Source of the DNA: Mucilaginibacter sp.
Lineage (GTDB): Bacteria; Bacteroidota; Bacteroidia; Sphingobacteriales; Sphingobacteriaceae
Reading direction: 5' to 3'
NCBI RefSeq assembly: GCF_028288185.1
Contig: NZ_JAQBOF010000037.1
Location: 1 to 64,000 of the forward strand
DNA: 64,000 nucleotides
How positions within the stretch are numbered: position 1 is the stretch's first letter; each line of letters starts with the position of its first letter. Made by a program: the position numbers and the translations under genes. The notes beneath the pieces were generated by a model that ran no database searches, was not told the origin of the DNA, and saw only the letters and a program-made list of their open reading frames with translations. Of this stretch, positions 9,373 to 17,940 are shown one piece after another.

Positions 9373-10626
9373 CTACTTACCCTTCGCCTTGTTGGCTTTA
9401 TTAATGTCCTTTAACTGCGTAAAAACATCCTCGGCGTTATAATCAGATAGCAGGATATTATAATCTTTCCAGAACTTTTCATCACCATTACTTTTATAGG
9501 CGTTAATGTTATCATTACGGCCAATTTTCGAGTTAAACGATTCTTTCTGAGTGGTATCAACAGCGGTGATCTGGTAGTTAAATTTTACGTGAGCTACATA
9601 GTCATGCTTTTGGTCGGCGCTTTTAACAGCCAATGCGTCATCGCCCTCAACGCCTGATAGCACCCATTTGTTGCCGACTTCCTGGTAGCTTACTTTGGCA
9701 TTGTCGGCCTGTAAGCCAATATCTACATTGCCAGTGCGCATTAGTGAGCGTTCGGCAAAAACGCCCGAGCTAAAATCCTTCAACCCGGCAGGGCTTAAAC
9801 CAAAATCAAAATAGATAAATGCGTAGGTTTTGACATCAACATACATACGGCCCCGATAGGTGCGCTCGCCCGAACCTGGTTTTTCTTTGAAATCAATTTG
9901 ATAAGCCTGGTAGCCTTTAAAATCAACAATACCCTTTACCTCGAATTTATGTTTGGCTAGCCCCGCATCGTTTAAAAACTCGCAGGCATATAGGTGGTTA
10001 ATAATATCCTGCTCGAAAATAGAGTTAGGCTTTTGCCCAAACTCCAGCGAGGTAAAATCGCGGTCGTTTTTTTCGTTGCGCGCTTTTATCAGGCGGAAGA
10101 TATCAGCGTGCTTATCACCATAGCCAAAATTATAAACATCAAAAACCGCTTCCGACAGTTGCAGCGGGACAGCACTGTTATACGTGTACATGCGGTAAAA
10201 CCCGCGTAAAATATGGCGATGGTTAATATAATTTACCGGTATGCGGGTAATGGCTTTCTGGATGATCTTTAAAGCATCATAGTAAGCTATGGTGACCTCC
10301 TTAAGTTCGGTATTGCTTTTCTCTAATAGGATGTTAAGCTGGCTACCCGCTTTTAATCCGGCTAATGGCACCAGTTTAGTTTTATAGCCGATGCACGAGA
10401 TCTTTAACGTATCGGCATGGTTAGCGGGGGGGATTATCAACGCAAACATGCCCGCGTTATTGGTGGCTGTACCAATTCCCCTACCGTTAATACTCACACC
10501 CGCACGGTTGATGTCCCGCCCGGTTTTCGAATTGGTAATTTTACCGCTGATACTGATCTGCGCACTAACCCGGCAGGCCAGCATCAGCAGCAAAAAGGCA
10601 AAAAGTAAACGGCGGGTATTATTCAT
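9373..10626 (-). CDS. Secreted carboxypeptidase-regulatory-like domain protein
   Basis: The start was set at ATG 10626, because M-N-N-T-R-R followed by a hydrophobic stretch and CRVSAQ is a clear signal peptide; the longer frame adds 14 unlikely residues. Mature residues ~25-110 form a beta-sandwich carboxypeptidase regulatory-like domain (ISGKITNSKTGRDINRAGVS, ending in NILLEKSNTELKEV), common at the N-terminus of TonB-dependent receptors. The rest (~300 residues, LRGFYRMYTYN...) resembles uncharacterised Bacteroidota outer-membrane-associated proteins. It stands alone, convergent with the glycan cluster. A cell-envelope role is likely; its precise function is unknown. Confidence 0.75.
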   Translation of the reverse strand: MNNTRRLLFAFLLLMLACRVSAQISISGKITNSKTGRDINRAGVSINGRGIGTATNNAGMFALIIPPANHADTLKISCIGYKTKLVPLAGLKAGSQLNILLEKSNTELKEVTIAYYDALKIIQKAITRIPVNYINHRHILRGFYRMYTYNSAVPLQLSEAVFDVYNFGYGDKHADIFRLIKARNEKNDRDFTSLEFGQKPNSIFEQDIINHLYACEFLNDAGLAKHKFEVKGIVDFKGYQAYQIDFKEKPGSGERTYRGRMYVDVKTYAFIYFDFGLSPAGLKDFSSGVFAERSLMRTGNVDIGLQADNAKVSYQEVGNKWVLSGVEGDDALAVKSADQKHDYVAHVKFNYQITAVDTTQKESFNSKIGRNDNINAYKSNGDEKFWKDYNILLSDYNAEDVFTQLKDINKANKAKGK

Positions 10627-10763
10627 GCGGATGCAATTATTAATATACTGCAAGATGCAGATAAGCAAGATACCAAAAAATTAAAGTAGACCACCCCCAC
10701 TAATTATGCGACCATTGAATGTTTTTAAGGGATGTGGGTGTCCGGATTATTCACTAACCACAA

Positions 10764-10790
10764 CGTCTTTGCGAGGAACGAAGCAATCTC
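10764..10790. repeat. Dispersed GCGAGGAACGAAGCAATC-type repeat
   Basis: Contains tttgcgaggaacgaagcaat, a motif I recognise as a common dispersed intergenic repeat in many bacterial genomes. It lies in a non-coding stretch of more than 300 bp between the secreted protein gene and the defence cassette. Number of genomic copies is unknown from this window. Confidence 0.5.
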
Positions 10791-10860
10791 TGCACTTGCT
10801 AATCAAATAAGTATAATTTCGTAATTGAACGTGCCGTAGCGCTCATGGCCGCTGGGCCTA

Positions 10861-10887
10861 GTTACTTTACCTTAGATGCAAAGTAAC
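10861..10887. repeat. Intergenic palindrome (gttacttt / aaagtaac)
   Basis: Eight-base perfect inverted repeat (10861-10868 with 10880-10887) and an 11-nt loop. It has no adjacent T-run, so it is not a simple terminator. The surrounding 10627-10988 stretch holds no credible gene; I see only this palindrome, the dispersed repeat and GC-rich filler. Confidence 0.55.
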
Positions 10888-10988
10888 CAAACATCAAGTC
10901 AGCCCAATCGCTGCCACCTCATAGGCCAGACTCCCGGCCGCGTGTGCTGACGGGCCTTTGCGCTCTTTTTAATTATCTAAGTCCTCGG

Positions 10989-11036
10989 AGTTCACTTATA
11001 TCCGATTGCCATTATAACCCATGTTAAATACTTTAG
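10989..11036 (+). promoter_or_regulatory. Shared 20-bp element plus promoter, copy 1
   Basis: The 20 bases agttcacttatatccgattg (10989-11008) recur exactly at 14738-14757. The element ends in TTG, which can serve as the -33 box. Twenty nucleotides later comes TACTTTAG (11029-11036), close to the Bacteroidota -7 consensus TAnnTTTG. The first ATG of the cassette follows at 11041. Both copies show the same spacing, so the 20-mer is probably an operator with the -33 box built in. It could also be a duplication left by insertion. Confidence 0.55.
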
Positions 11037-11040
11037 CTCG

Positions 11041-11196
11041 ATGTTTTATTTAATGACAGACCAGCCAACAACCTGCCCTTTGTGTGGTGCAAGAATTGAT
11101 ATAATAGCCGATCTTTATCATACCAACTTACAGTTGCTAATTAATGAATGTTTAAATATCAATTGTAAACACGTATTTTTAGAGTTAGAAAACTAA
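11041..11196 (+). CDS. Small four-Cys zinc-ribbon-like protein
   Basis: A 51-residue ORF. It has C-P-L-C near the N-terminus (Cys12, Cys15) and Cys38 and Cys43 in INECLNINCKH, a spacing compatible with one zinc site or a short zinc ribbon. A second possible start is ATG 11053. It begins 32 nt after the shared 20-bp element and ends 10 nt before the NUDIX gene, so it is likely the first gene of that operon. The family is not recognised. A nucleic-acid or protein-binding accessory role is inference. Confidence 0.55.
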   Translation: MFYLMTDQPTTCPLCGARIDIIADLYHTNLQLLINECLNINCKHVFLELEN

Positions 11197-11206
11197 AATC
11201 TAATAA

Positions 11207-11605
11207 GTGATCGATGTAACCTGCGCTTTAATTATTGATGAGCACAATCGTTTGTTTACCGCTCAAAGGAGTAAAAAGATGAGTTTGCCTTTAAAATGGG
11301 AATTGCCTGGCGGCAAAATTGAACCGAACGAGTCTGCAGAGAGTTGCTTGATTCGAGAAATAAAAGAAGAACTAAATGTTGAAATAGAAATTGTTAAAAG
11401 CCTTGAATCTAATAAACATACTTACCCATCTGTAACTATTTGCCTTATTCCTTTCATTTGCAAACAGGTTAGCGGCGTAATATCATTAAAAGAACATGCA
11501 AAGTTTAAGTGGCGTAATACAAATGAATTATTAGATTTGGATTGGGCAGAGGCTGATATACCTATTATTAACAATTACTTAAAACACCTAAATGTCATCA
11601 CTTGA
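11207..11605 (+). CDS. NUDIX hydrolase (MutT-like)
   Basis: Protein of 132 residues starting at GTG 11207. The NUDIX box runs from Gly36 to about Val58: Gly36, five residues to Glu42, seven more to Arg50-Glu51, then Glu54-Glu55, which bind the metal and activate water. The usual Gly near the box end is Asn57. The N-terminal V-T-C-A-L-I-I strand and the overall size resemble MutT-type (deoxy)nucleoside triphosphate pyrophosphohydrolases. Its end overlaps the helicase start by 14 bp, so the two are translationally coupled and probably act together. Confidence 0.88.
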   Translation: MIDVTCALIIDEHNRLFTAQRSKKMSLPLKWELPGGKIEPNESAESCLIREIKEELNVEIEIVKSLESNKHTYPSVTICLIPFICKQVSGVISLKEHAKFKWRNTNELLDLDWAEADIPIINNYLKHLNVIT

Positions 11606-14600
11606 ATTGGGGCTCTATGAGCAACTCATTACTAAGTTAATCTCCAATAAACTTCAGTTACTTGATGATAGAGCTTTTTATGTAAAGAGTGCGTTATTAG
11701 ATAAGGAAGAAGCATCACGTTATTTAAGCTTGTATTTATCTGAAACAATAAAGTTTGCGCTTAATGAAATCAAAGATGAGGACAAGACGATTAAACAAAT
11801 TGAACTATCAAATAAGATAATTCAATTATTAATAGAAGAACTCCCCAAAATTGGGCTATCAGATAATCTTATTGAAAGTCAAGGGAAAATACTCGAAGCT
11901 ATATTTTCAAAAATAGATTCCCCATATCCAAACTTAGATGCGCGAATTAAGGAAATAACTCCTTATACCAGATTAAGTCAGAGCGAGCTTTTTACGGGTA
12001 ACAATGTCGGAATTTCTCTAGAGAGTGAAATTAAGAAAGAGATACTTTCTTCCGATGAGATTTGTTGGCTGGTATCTTTTATTAAATTTTCGGGAATTAG
12101 AATATTTAAAGAAGAATTAGAAGAGTTCACGAATACGGGTAACAAGTTAAAGATTATAACCACCTCCTATATGGGAGCAACAGATGTAAAGGCTGTTGAG
12201 TTTTTAGCCGGTTTAAAAAACACGGAAATAAAAGTTTCTTATAATGCAGATCATGAACGACTACATGCTAAGGCATATCTGTTTATAAGAAATAGCGGAT
12301 TCAATACAGGCTATATTGGTTCATCAAATATTTCAAGATCGGCGCTAACAAATGGTCTTGAATGGAATTTGAAGGTAACTTCAAAGGAGATTGGTCATAT
12401 TATAGATAAGTTCAAGAAAACATTTGATACTTATTGGTTAGATAAAGATTTTGAATTGTATCAGCCTGGTAAAGATATTCAAAAGCTGACTACAGCTTTA
12501 AGGCAACAAAAGTCATTCGACAATCAAGGAATAACAACTTTTTTTGATTTAAAGCCATTCCCTTATCAAGAAGAAATATTAGAAAAATTGCAATCAGAAA
12601 GAGTGATTCATAACAGATTTAAAAATCTTATTGTTGCAGCTACAGGTACTGGTAAAACGGTTATATCATCATTTGATTATAAAAACTTTAAGGATAATAA
12701 TCCAAGGGCAAGACTATTGTTTGTAGCCCATAGAAAGGAAATATTAGAACAAGCTCAACAGACGTTTAAGCATGTATTAAGGAACGCAAATTTCGGCGAA
12801 CTTTGGGTAGATGGCATTGAGCCCATAAATTATGAGTTTGTTTTTGCATCAATACAGACACTTGCTAATCGCATTGATAGGTTAACACTATCCGAAGATT
12901 TTTTTGACTTTATCATAATTGATGAGGTGCACCATATTGCTGCATCGAGTTATCGGCCTGTACTTGAAAAGTTTAAACCAAAAGTATTGTTAGGCTTAAC
13001 AGCAACACCTGAACGTAATGATGGCGATGATATCTTAAAAGACTTTTGCCATGTAATTGCAGCAGAAATTAGATTGCCTGAAGCGTTAAATAGAAAGCTA
13101 TTATCTCCATTTCAATATTTTGCTTTATCAGACAATGTTGATTTATCCAAACTATCATGGAAAAACGGCAAGTATGAAATCAATGAATTAACGAAGCTAT
13201 ATACCGAAGACGATAGACGCGTTAGTGATATTTTAACCAATTGTGAAAAGTATTTAACAGATGTAAACGATGTTATAGCCCTTGGTTTTTGTGTTAGTCA
13301 AGAGCATGCACGTTATATGGCGGAGAAGTTTACTTTAGCAGGGCTAAAGGCTGCTTATTTGACTAGTGAAAGCTCTGGGAACAGGACAGAGTTAAGAGAG
13401 CGCCTTAGAAATAAAGAAATTAATTATCTTTTTGTAAGAGACATTTTTAATGAGGGTGTAGACATTCCAGAAATTGATACAGTGCTGTTTCTCAGACCAA
13501 CTGAAAGTTTAACAATTTTTCTCCAACAACTAGGAAGAGGATTAAGGTTGGCTCCAAATAAAGATTGTTTAACTGTTTTAGATTTTGTAGGAAATGCTAG
13601 ACCAGAGTATGACTTTGAACATAAATTTAGAGCTTTAGTTGGCAAAACACACACATCAATAATTAAGGAAATTGAAGATGATTTTCCACACTTACCATTA
13701 GGGTGTTCAATTGTATTGGAAAAGAAAGCTAAAGAAGTAATTCTAAAAAATATTAGAGAAGCCATCGGGTTTAACAGACGGCAATTATTAGCCAAAATTC
13801 TAAACTTTAAGCACCAATCAATGCTTGCTTTAAATCTTCAAAATTTTATTGTGTTTCAAAATATTGATATACAACTAATTTATAAAAAAGGGAGTTGGAA
13901 AAGACTTTGCGCAGAAGCAGGGGTAATAGAAGATTTTTATGAACCTAATGAAAATGAGATAACAAGAGGAATAAAAAGATTATTGCAGTGTAATTCTATT
14001 AGCTATTTAAGTTTTATTAAACAGTTAATTGATAACGATTTTAACATTGTTGGTTTAAATGACAATGAAGAACGAATGCTACTAATGCTTCACTATGACA
14101 TTTGGCAAAAGGACGGGCCAAAAGCTGGGTTTAAGTCAATTAAAGAAAGTATAAGGCAAATAGCAAAAAACCCTATTTTAGTTTTGGAACTTCAAGAAGT
14201 AATTCAATACTTAATAAACAAAATAGACTTCGTCGAAAAAAGAATAGAATTTGACTATCCATTCCCCCTTAAAGTTCATAGCAGATATAATCGCGATCAA
14301 ATTTTAGTAGCGCTTGAACTACATCAATTTGAAAAGTCATCGTCAAATAGAGAAGGAGTGGCATTAAATAAAGACTTAAACACAGAAGCATTATTTGTCA
14401 CATTAAAAAAATCAGAGAAAGAGTATTCGCCAACCACCCTCTATGATGATTATGCTATCAATGAATCCTTGTTTCATTGGCAATCTCAAAATGCCACTAC
14501 TCCTGAATCGTCCAAAGGTGTTTCATACATAAGACAACAAGCGACAAATAAGAAAATTTTGCTTTTTGTTAGAGAGCAAAACGACGATGAATATGGATTT

Positions 14601-14738
14601 ACAATGTCGTATGTATTTTTAGGCGAGGCCAAATTTATTAACTCTAGTGGAGCAAGACCTATGAATATAGAATGGGAGTTGAATGAACCTATGCCAGCCT
14701 ATATTTGGAAAGAAAGTGGAAAGTTAGCTATAGGATAA
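11592..14738 (+). CDS. PLD-nuclease / DEAH-type helicase / DUF3427 protein
   Basis: Large protein of 1048 residues. After ~130 residues of unclear fold comes a phospholipase-D-type nuclease domain with His225-x-Lys227 and GSSNIS about 17 residues later; only one HxK motif is visible, so it may dimerise to make an active site. An SF2 helicase core follows: Walker A GTGKT ending near Lys355, the DEVH box at 444-447, TATPER, and motif VI QQLGRGLR from Gln645. The C-terminal region (SYVFLGEAKFINSSGARPMN) fits DUF3427. Such proteins are candidate defence or DNA-repair nuclease-helicases. Coupling to a NUDIX enzyme suggests sensing or removal of altered nucleotides. Anti-phage function is inference. 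Confidence 0.85.
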   Translation: MSSLELGLYEQLITKLISNKLQLLDDRAFYVKSALLDKEEASRYLSLYLSETIKFALNEIKDEDKTIKQIELSNKIIQLLIEELPKIGLSDNLIESQGKILEAIFSKIDSPYPNLDARIKEITPYTRLSQSELFTGNNVGISLESEIKKEILSSDEICWLVSFIKFSGIRIFKEELEEFTNTGNKLKIITTSYMGATDVKAVEFLAGLKNTEIKVSYNADHERLHAKAYLFIRNSGFNTGYIGSSNISRSALTNGLEWNLKVTSKEIGHIIDKFKKTFDTYWLDKDFELYQPGKDIQKLTTALRQQKSFDNQGITTFFDLKPFPYQEEILEKLQSERVIHNRFKNLIVAATGTGKTVISSFDYKNFKDNNPRARLLFVAHRKEILEQAQQTFKHVLRNANFGELWVDGIEPINYEFVFASIQTLANRIDRLTLSEDFFDFIIIDEVHHIAASSYRPVLEKFKPKVLLGLTATPERNDGDDILKDFCHVIAAEIRLPEALNRKLLSPFQYFALSDNVDLSKLSWKNGKYEINELTKLYTEDDRRVSDILTNCEKYLTDVNDVIALGFCVSQEHARYMAEKFTLAGLKAAYLTSESSGNRTELRERLRNKEINYLFVRDIFNEGVDIPEIDTVLFLRPTESLTIFLQQLGRGLRLAPNKDCLTVLDFVGNARPEYDFEHKFRALVGKTHTSIIKEIEDDFPHLPLGCSIVLEKKAKEVILKNIREAIGFNRRQLLAKILNFKHQSMLALNLQNFIVFQNIDIQLIYKKGSWKRLCAEAGVIEDFYEPNENEITRGIKRLLQCNSISYLSFIKQLIDNDFNIVGLNDNEERMLLMLHYDIWQKDGPKAGFKSIKESIRQIAKNPILVLELQEVIQYLINKIDFVEKRIEFDYPFPLKVHSRYNRDQILVALELHQFEKSSSNREGVALNKDLNTEALFVTLKKSEKEYSPTTLYDDYAINESLFHWQSQNATTPESSKGVSYIRQQATNKKILLFVREQNDDEYGFTMSYVFLGEAKFINSSGARPMNIEWELNEPMPAYIWKESGKLAIG

Positions 14739-14791
14739 GTTCACTTATATCCGATTGACAGCCAACATTTACTAAGCTATCTTAGTAAATG
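14738..14791 (+). promoter_or_regulatory. Shared 20-bp element plus promoter, copy 2, with hairpin over the start codon
   Basis: Exact second copy of the 20-bp element (14738-14757), starting on the last base of the helicase stop codon. Twenty nucleotides after its TTG lies TATCTTAG (14778-14785), matching the geometry of copy 1. A perfect 11-bp inverted repeat (14766-14776 with 14781-14791, loop ctat) covers the -7 region and includes the ATG of the next gene. It could occlude initiation or bind a dyad-symmetric regulator. Confidence 0.55.
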
Positions 14792-15208
14792 GCTAATATT
14801 AAATTTTCATACCTCTATCGCGATGGTGGAAATTATAAAAATTACGATTCTGTAGTCTTTGCAAATCCCAATAGGATTGAGGTATCAGAATTAGAAAATC
14901 TCATTAAATCAAAACTGGTTTATGATACTTGGTTTTATCATGACGAATGGAAGTTGCCTAACCTGCGTTTCATAGATTGGAATTTCGAAACCGACCCTAC
15001 CTGGCATGAGTTTGAAAATGTCGAGTATACCGATGAGCCGCCTAATACATCTATGATCTTATCTAAATTAATTTATAATATAATTCAACAGCAAACAATG
15101 TGCATTGATCATTTTACCGACATCGGAAAAATGGTAGCCTCATCCCGCGTTAGTGACAGCAGCGGATACCGGCCACTTCGTGGGCCTCAGTGCAGGCGCC
15201 GCGCCTAA
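14789..15208 (+). CDS. Uncharacterised small protein sharing the cassette's promoter element
   Basis: Protein of 139 residues, start ATG 14789. The first ~90 residues look like a conserved globular protein (IKFSYLYRDGGNYKNYDSV, then WFYHDEWKLPNLRFIDWNF and WHEFENVEY), rich in aromatic residues. I have the impression of a widespread small Bacteroidota family but assign no function. The last ~25 residues (SSRVSDSSGYRPLRGPQ...) have odd composition and may be read-through into non-coding sequence, so the ancestral stop may be lost. It follows the helicase with the same upstream 20-bp element, which suggests co-regulation. Confidence 0.6.
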   Translation: MANIKFSYLYRDGGNYKNYDSVVFANPNRIEVSELENLIKSKLVYDTWFYHDEWKLPNLRFIDWNFETDPTWHEFENVEYTDEPPNTSMILSKLIYNIIQQQTMCIDHFTDIGKMVASSRVSDSSGYRPLRGPQCRRRA

Positions 15209-15240
15209 TGCCTGCAGCCGTATAAGCGGATAGCACGGCC

Positions 15241-15286
15241 CCGATGAAAGAGGGGAAACGCCCTTGCAATTACCCTCTTTCATCGG
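15241..15286. repeat. Perfect 14-bp inverted repeat with 18-nt loop
   Basis: ccgatgaaagaggg (15241-15254) pairs exactly with ccctctttcatcgg (15273-15286). No T-run follows, so a Rho-independent terminator is unlikely. It is followed by further small palindromes (caacg-t-cgttg near 15303; acaaagta / tactttgt around 15292-15341), giving a structured non-coding block. It may be a remnant of a mobile or palindromic repeat element. Confidence 0.65.
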
Positions 15287-15585
15287 CCATTACAAAGTAC
15301 GGCAACGTCGTTGTAAATAATGGTGGCGCTACTTTGTCACCACATTTAAGTTAAGTTTTTTAACCGGCGGGTTGCTGCTGTTATCGGCATGATGAGTGTC
15401 CATAAAAATGTGTGCAAATGGTGGGTGCGGGTGTACAAACGTCGGCAATTGGCAAGCGTATAAGCCATACAACCAAGGTCCGTAGCACTCCTTTGGAGGT
15501 GTATATAACTAAAATCTAATACCTTTTGGTGACACCATATTGTCAGTAAACAAGTGTTCCAAAACTTACTTAAAAGTCATAAAAA

Positions 15586-15703
15586 GTGTACCAAACTGTA
15601 TCATGAAACCGGATTTAAAGAATTAACCATTTTATTATCAGCAAATTGAAAAAACAGGTGTACCAAAGTGTATCACGGAGAGACACTCGCGCGTGGTACA
15701 CCT
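15586..15703. promoter_or_regulatory. GTGTACCA boxes and long palindrome, possible integrase arm sites
   Basis: gtgtacca occurs at 15586-15593 and 15658-15665, each followed at once by a related half-site (ctgtatca or gtgtatca). Its reverse, tggtacac, is at 15694-15701. The second and third make a perfect 10-bp inverted repeat (aggtgtacca 15656-15665 with tggtacacct 15694-15703) that encloses agtgt/acact. Similar boxes occur at 18192 and 18301 next to the integrase remnant. Spaced direct and inverted boxes of this kind resemble recombinase or repressor binding sites; this is inference. Confidence 0.45.
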
Positions 15704-15750
15704 ACTTACAGTGTTTAAGGTGGTTGGCAGCGTAAAACCTATCGCTTTGC

Positions 15751-15782
15751 TAAACCCCTCCCAGCCCCTCCCAGGGGGAGGG
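15751..15782. repeat. cccctcccag / gggggaggg dispersed palindromic repeat
   Basis: Tandem ctccc-agcccctccc followed by gggggaggg can fold into a GC-rich hairpin. I recognise similar C-rich/G-rich short repeats from Bacteroidota intergenic regions. The whole gap 15209-15864 contains this repeat, the 15241 hairpin and the GTGTACCA boxes, and no gene I can support. Confidence 0.45.
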
Positions 15783-15864
15783 AATCGCACGGGCCGCGGC
15801 AACGCCGGGTTCTATTTTGGCTTTGAGCTTGTTGGGCAAATAGCTTATCTTTGCCAAATCCATT

Positions 15865-17934
15865 ATGTCGCAACTCGATAAATTTAAAAGATATACCATA
15901 ACATCGGCATTGCCGTATGCTAATGGCCCCCTGCATATTGGCCATTTAGCCGGGGCCTATTTACCTGCCGATATCTTCGTACGCTTTTTACGCCTTAAAA
16001 AACGCGATGTAGTTTACATCTGCGGATCGGACGAGCATGGCGCGGCCATCACCATAAAAGCTAAAAAAGAAGGTACCACTCCGCAGGCTATTATTGATAA
16101 ATATCATAACCAGATAAAAGCCAGTTTTGAGGAGTTTGGTATCGCGTTTGACATTTACCATCGCACATCATCACAGATCCATCATGACCTGTCGCAAGAG
16201 TTTTTCCTGAATTTGTATGAGAAGGATGAGTTTATAGAGAAATTCTCTGAGCAGTATTATGACGAGGATTATAACCAGTTCCTGGCAGATCGCTATATCA
16301 TTGGTACCTGCCCCAACTGCCATAACGAGAACGCCTACGGCGACCAGTGCGAACGCTGTGGCACCTCTTTAAACCCTACAGACCTGATCAACCCGATATC
16401 GACCCTGAGCGGTAAATCGCCGGTGTTAAAGGAGACCAAACACTGGTTCTTGCCGCTGGATAAATACCAACCCTGGCTTGAGAAATGGATTGATACCAAA
16501 GAAGGCGAGTGGAAGGTAAATGTTTTTGGGCAATGTAAATCATGGCTAAAATCGGGCCTGCAACCCCGCTCCATGACCCGCGATTTGGATTGGGGCATTG
16601 ACGTTCCGTTAGAAGAAGCCAAAGGCAAAAAGCTATATGTGTGGATGGATGCGCCAATTGGCTATATATCAGCCACCAAACAATGGGCCATTGATAACGG
16701 AAAAGACTGGAAACTATACTGGAAAAAGCAAGAGAACGAGGCAGACGATGCCTGCCTGATACACTTTATAGGCAAGGATAATATTGTGTTTCACTGTATT
16801 ATATTCCCGTCTATACTACACGCTCACGGCGAGTACGTGCTGCCACAAAATGTACCGGCTAACGAGTTTTTAAATTTGGAAGGCGATAAGCTGTCAACCT
16901 CTCGCAACCACGCGGTTTGGCTGCATGAGTACCTGGAGGAGTTCCCCGGTAAGCAGGATGAGTTGCGCTATGTGCTTACCTCTATCCTACCAGAAACCAG
17001 CGACAGCGAGTTTACCTGGAAAGATTACCAGGCCCGCGTAAATAACGAGCTGGTAGCCATCCTGGGTAACTTTGTTAACCGGGTAATGATACTGATGCAT
17101 AAGTTTTATGATGGCAGGGTTGAAAGCGAATCGGGCAAAATTACCCTAACAGACGGCTACCTGAATGACGAGATAGGCATATTTTATGATTCGCTGGAAA
17201 GTAGTTTAGAAAACTACCGCTTTAGGCAGGGCCTGCAAAGCGTTATGGACATAGCCCGCCTGGGTAATAAATACTTAACGGATAAAGAGCCGTGGAAATC
17301 GATCAAAACAGACCCCGCCAGCGCTAAGGATGCCTTACATAATTGCCTGTTTATTATAGGCCATTTGGCTACTTGCCTGCAGCCGTTTTTACCGGCAACG
17401 GCTAAAAAGATATTCGGCATGCTGAACTTGCCTGAGCAGTTTACTTTCGACCAGGAGATAGTGTTTGCCAACGGTCATCAGCTTGAGCCCGCAGCATTGC
17501 TGTTTGAGAAGGTGGAGGACGAAGTAATTGAAAAACAAATAGAGAAACTACATAACAAAAAGCAAGAAAACGCAGTAGTGGAAGCAACACCAATCATCCC
17601 CGCAAAGGATAATATCAACTACGAATCCTTTGCTACCATGGACATCCGCACAGGCACCATCTTAACTGCCGAAAAGGTTGCCAAAACAAAAAAGCTGTTA
17701 AAGCTGACCATTGATACTGGTATAGACCAACGCATCGTAGTATCGGGCATCGCCGAATATTATGAGCCGGAAGCTATCATAGGCCAAAAGGTAAGCATAT
17801 TGGTTAACCTGGAGCCGCGCGAAATAAAAGGTATCCTGTCGCAAGGCATGATCCTGATGGCAGAGAACAGCGAAGGCAAACTAAGCTTTGTAGCCCCGGT
17901 TGACGATTTGCATAACGGATCGGTTGTGAGATAA
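15865..17934 (+). CDS. metG: Methionyl-tRNA synthetase
   Basis: Charges tRNA-Met with methionine in the cytoplasm. Protein of 689 residues, the long form. The class I HIGH motif is His24-Ile-Gly-His27. The zinc knuckle has Cys149, Cys152, Cys162 and Cys165. The KMSKS loop reads K-L-S-T-S beginning at Lys342. The last ~110 residues (NYESFATMDIRTGTILTAEK and onward) form the Trbp111-like OB-fold tRNA-binding domain, joined by a Lys/Glu-rich linker. Start ATG 15865 fits the family N-terminus (KRYTITSALPYANGPLH). It is an ordinary housekeeping gene sitting between repeat-rich segments. Confidence 0.97.
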   Translation: MSQLDKFKRYTITSALPYANGPLHIGHLAGAYLPADIFVRFLRLKKRDVVYICGSDEHGAAITIKAKKEGTTPQAIIDKYHNQIKASFEEFGIAFDIYHRTSSQIHHDLSQEFFLNLYEKDEFIEKFSEQYYDEDYNQFLADRYIIGTCPNCHNENAYGDQCERCGTSLNPTDLINPISTLSGKSPVLKETKHWFLPLDKYQPWLEKWIDTKEGEWKVNVFGQCKSWLKSGLQPRSMTRDLDWGIDVPLEEAKGKKLYVWMDAPIGYISATKQWAIDNGKDWKLYWKKQENEADDACLIHFIGKDNIVFHCIIFPSILHAHGEYVLPQNVPANEFLNLEGDKLSTSRNHAVWLHEYLEEFPGKQDELRYVLTSILPETSDSEFTWKDYQARVNNELVAILGNFVNRVMILMHKFYDGRVESESGKITLTDGYLNDEIGIFYDSLESSLENYRFRQGLQSVMDIARLGNKYLTDKEPWKSIKTDPASAKDALHNCLFIIGHLATCLQPFLPATAKKIFGMLNLPEQFTFDQEIVFANGHQLEPAALLFEKVEDEVIEKQIEKLHNKKQENAVVEATPIIPAKDNINYESFATMDIRTGTILTAEKVAKTKKLLKLTIDTGIDQRIVVSGIAEYYEPEAIIGQKVSILVNLEPREIKGILSQGMILMAENSEGKLSFVAPVDDLHNGSVVR

Positions 17935-17940
17935 TTTTAA

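Noticed and set aside
15181..15341. CRISPR-like repeats
   Set aside because: Palindromes are not regularly spaced, differ in sequence and have no spacers or cas genes nearby.
15693..15881. 62-codon frame before metG
   Set aside because: It runs through the C-rich dispersed repeat and into the metG start, with no plausible protein features.
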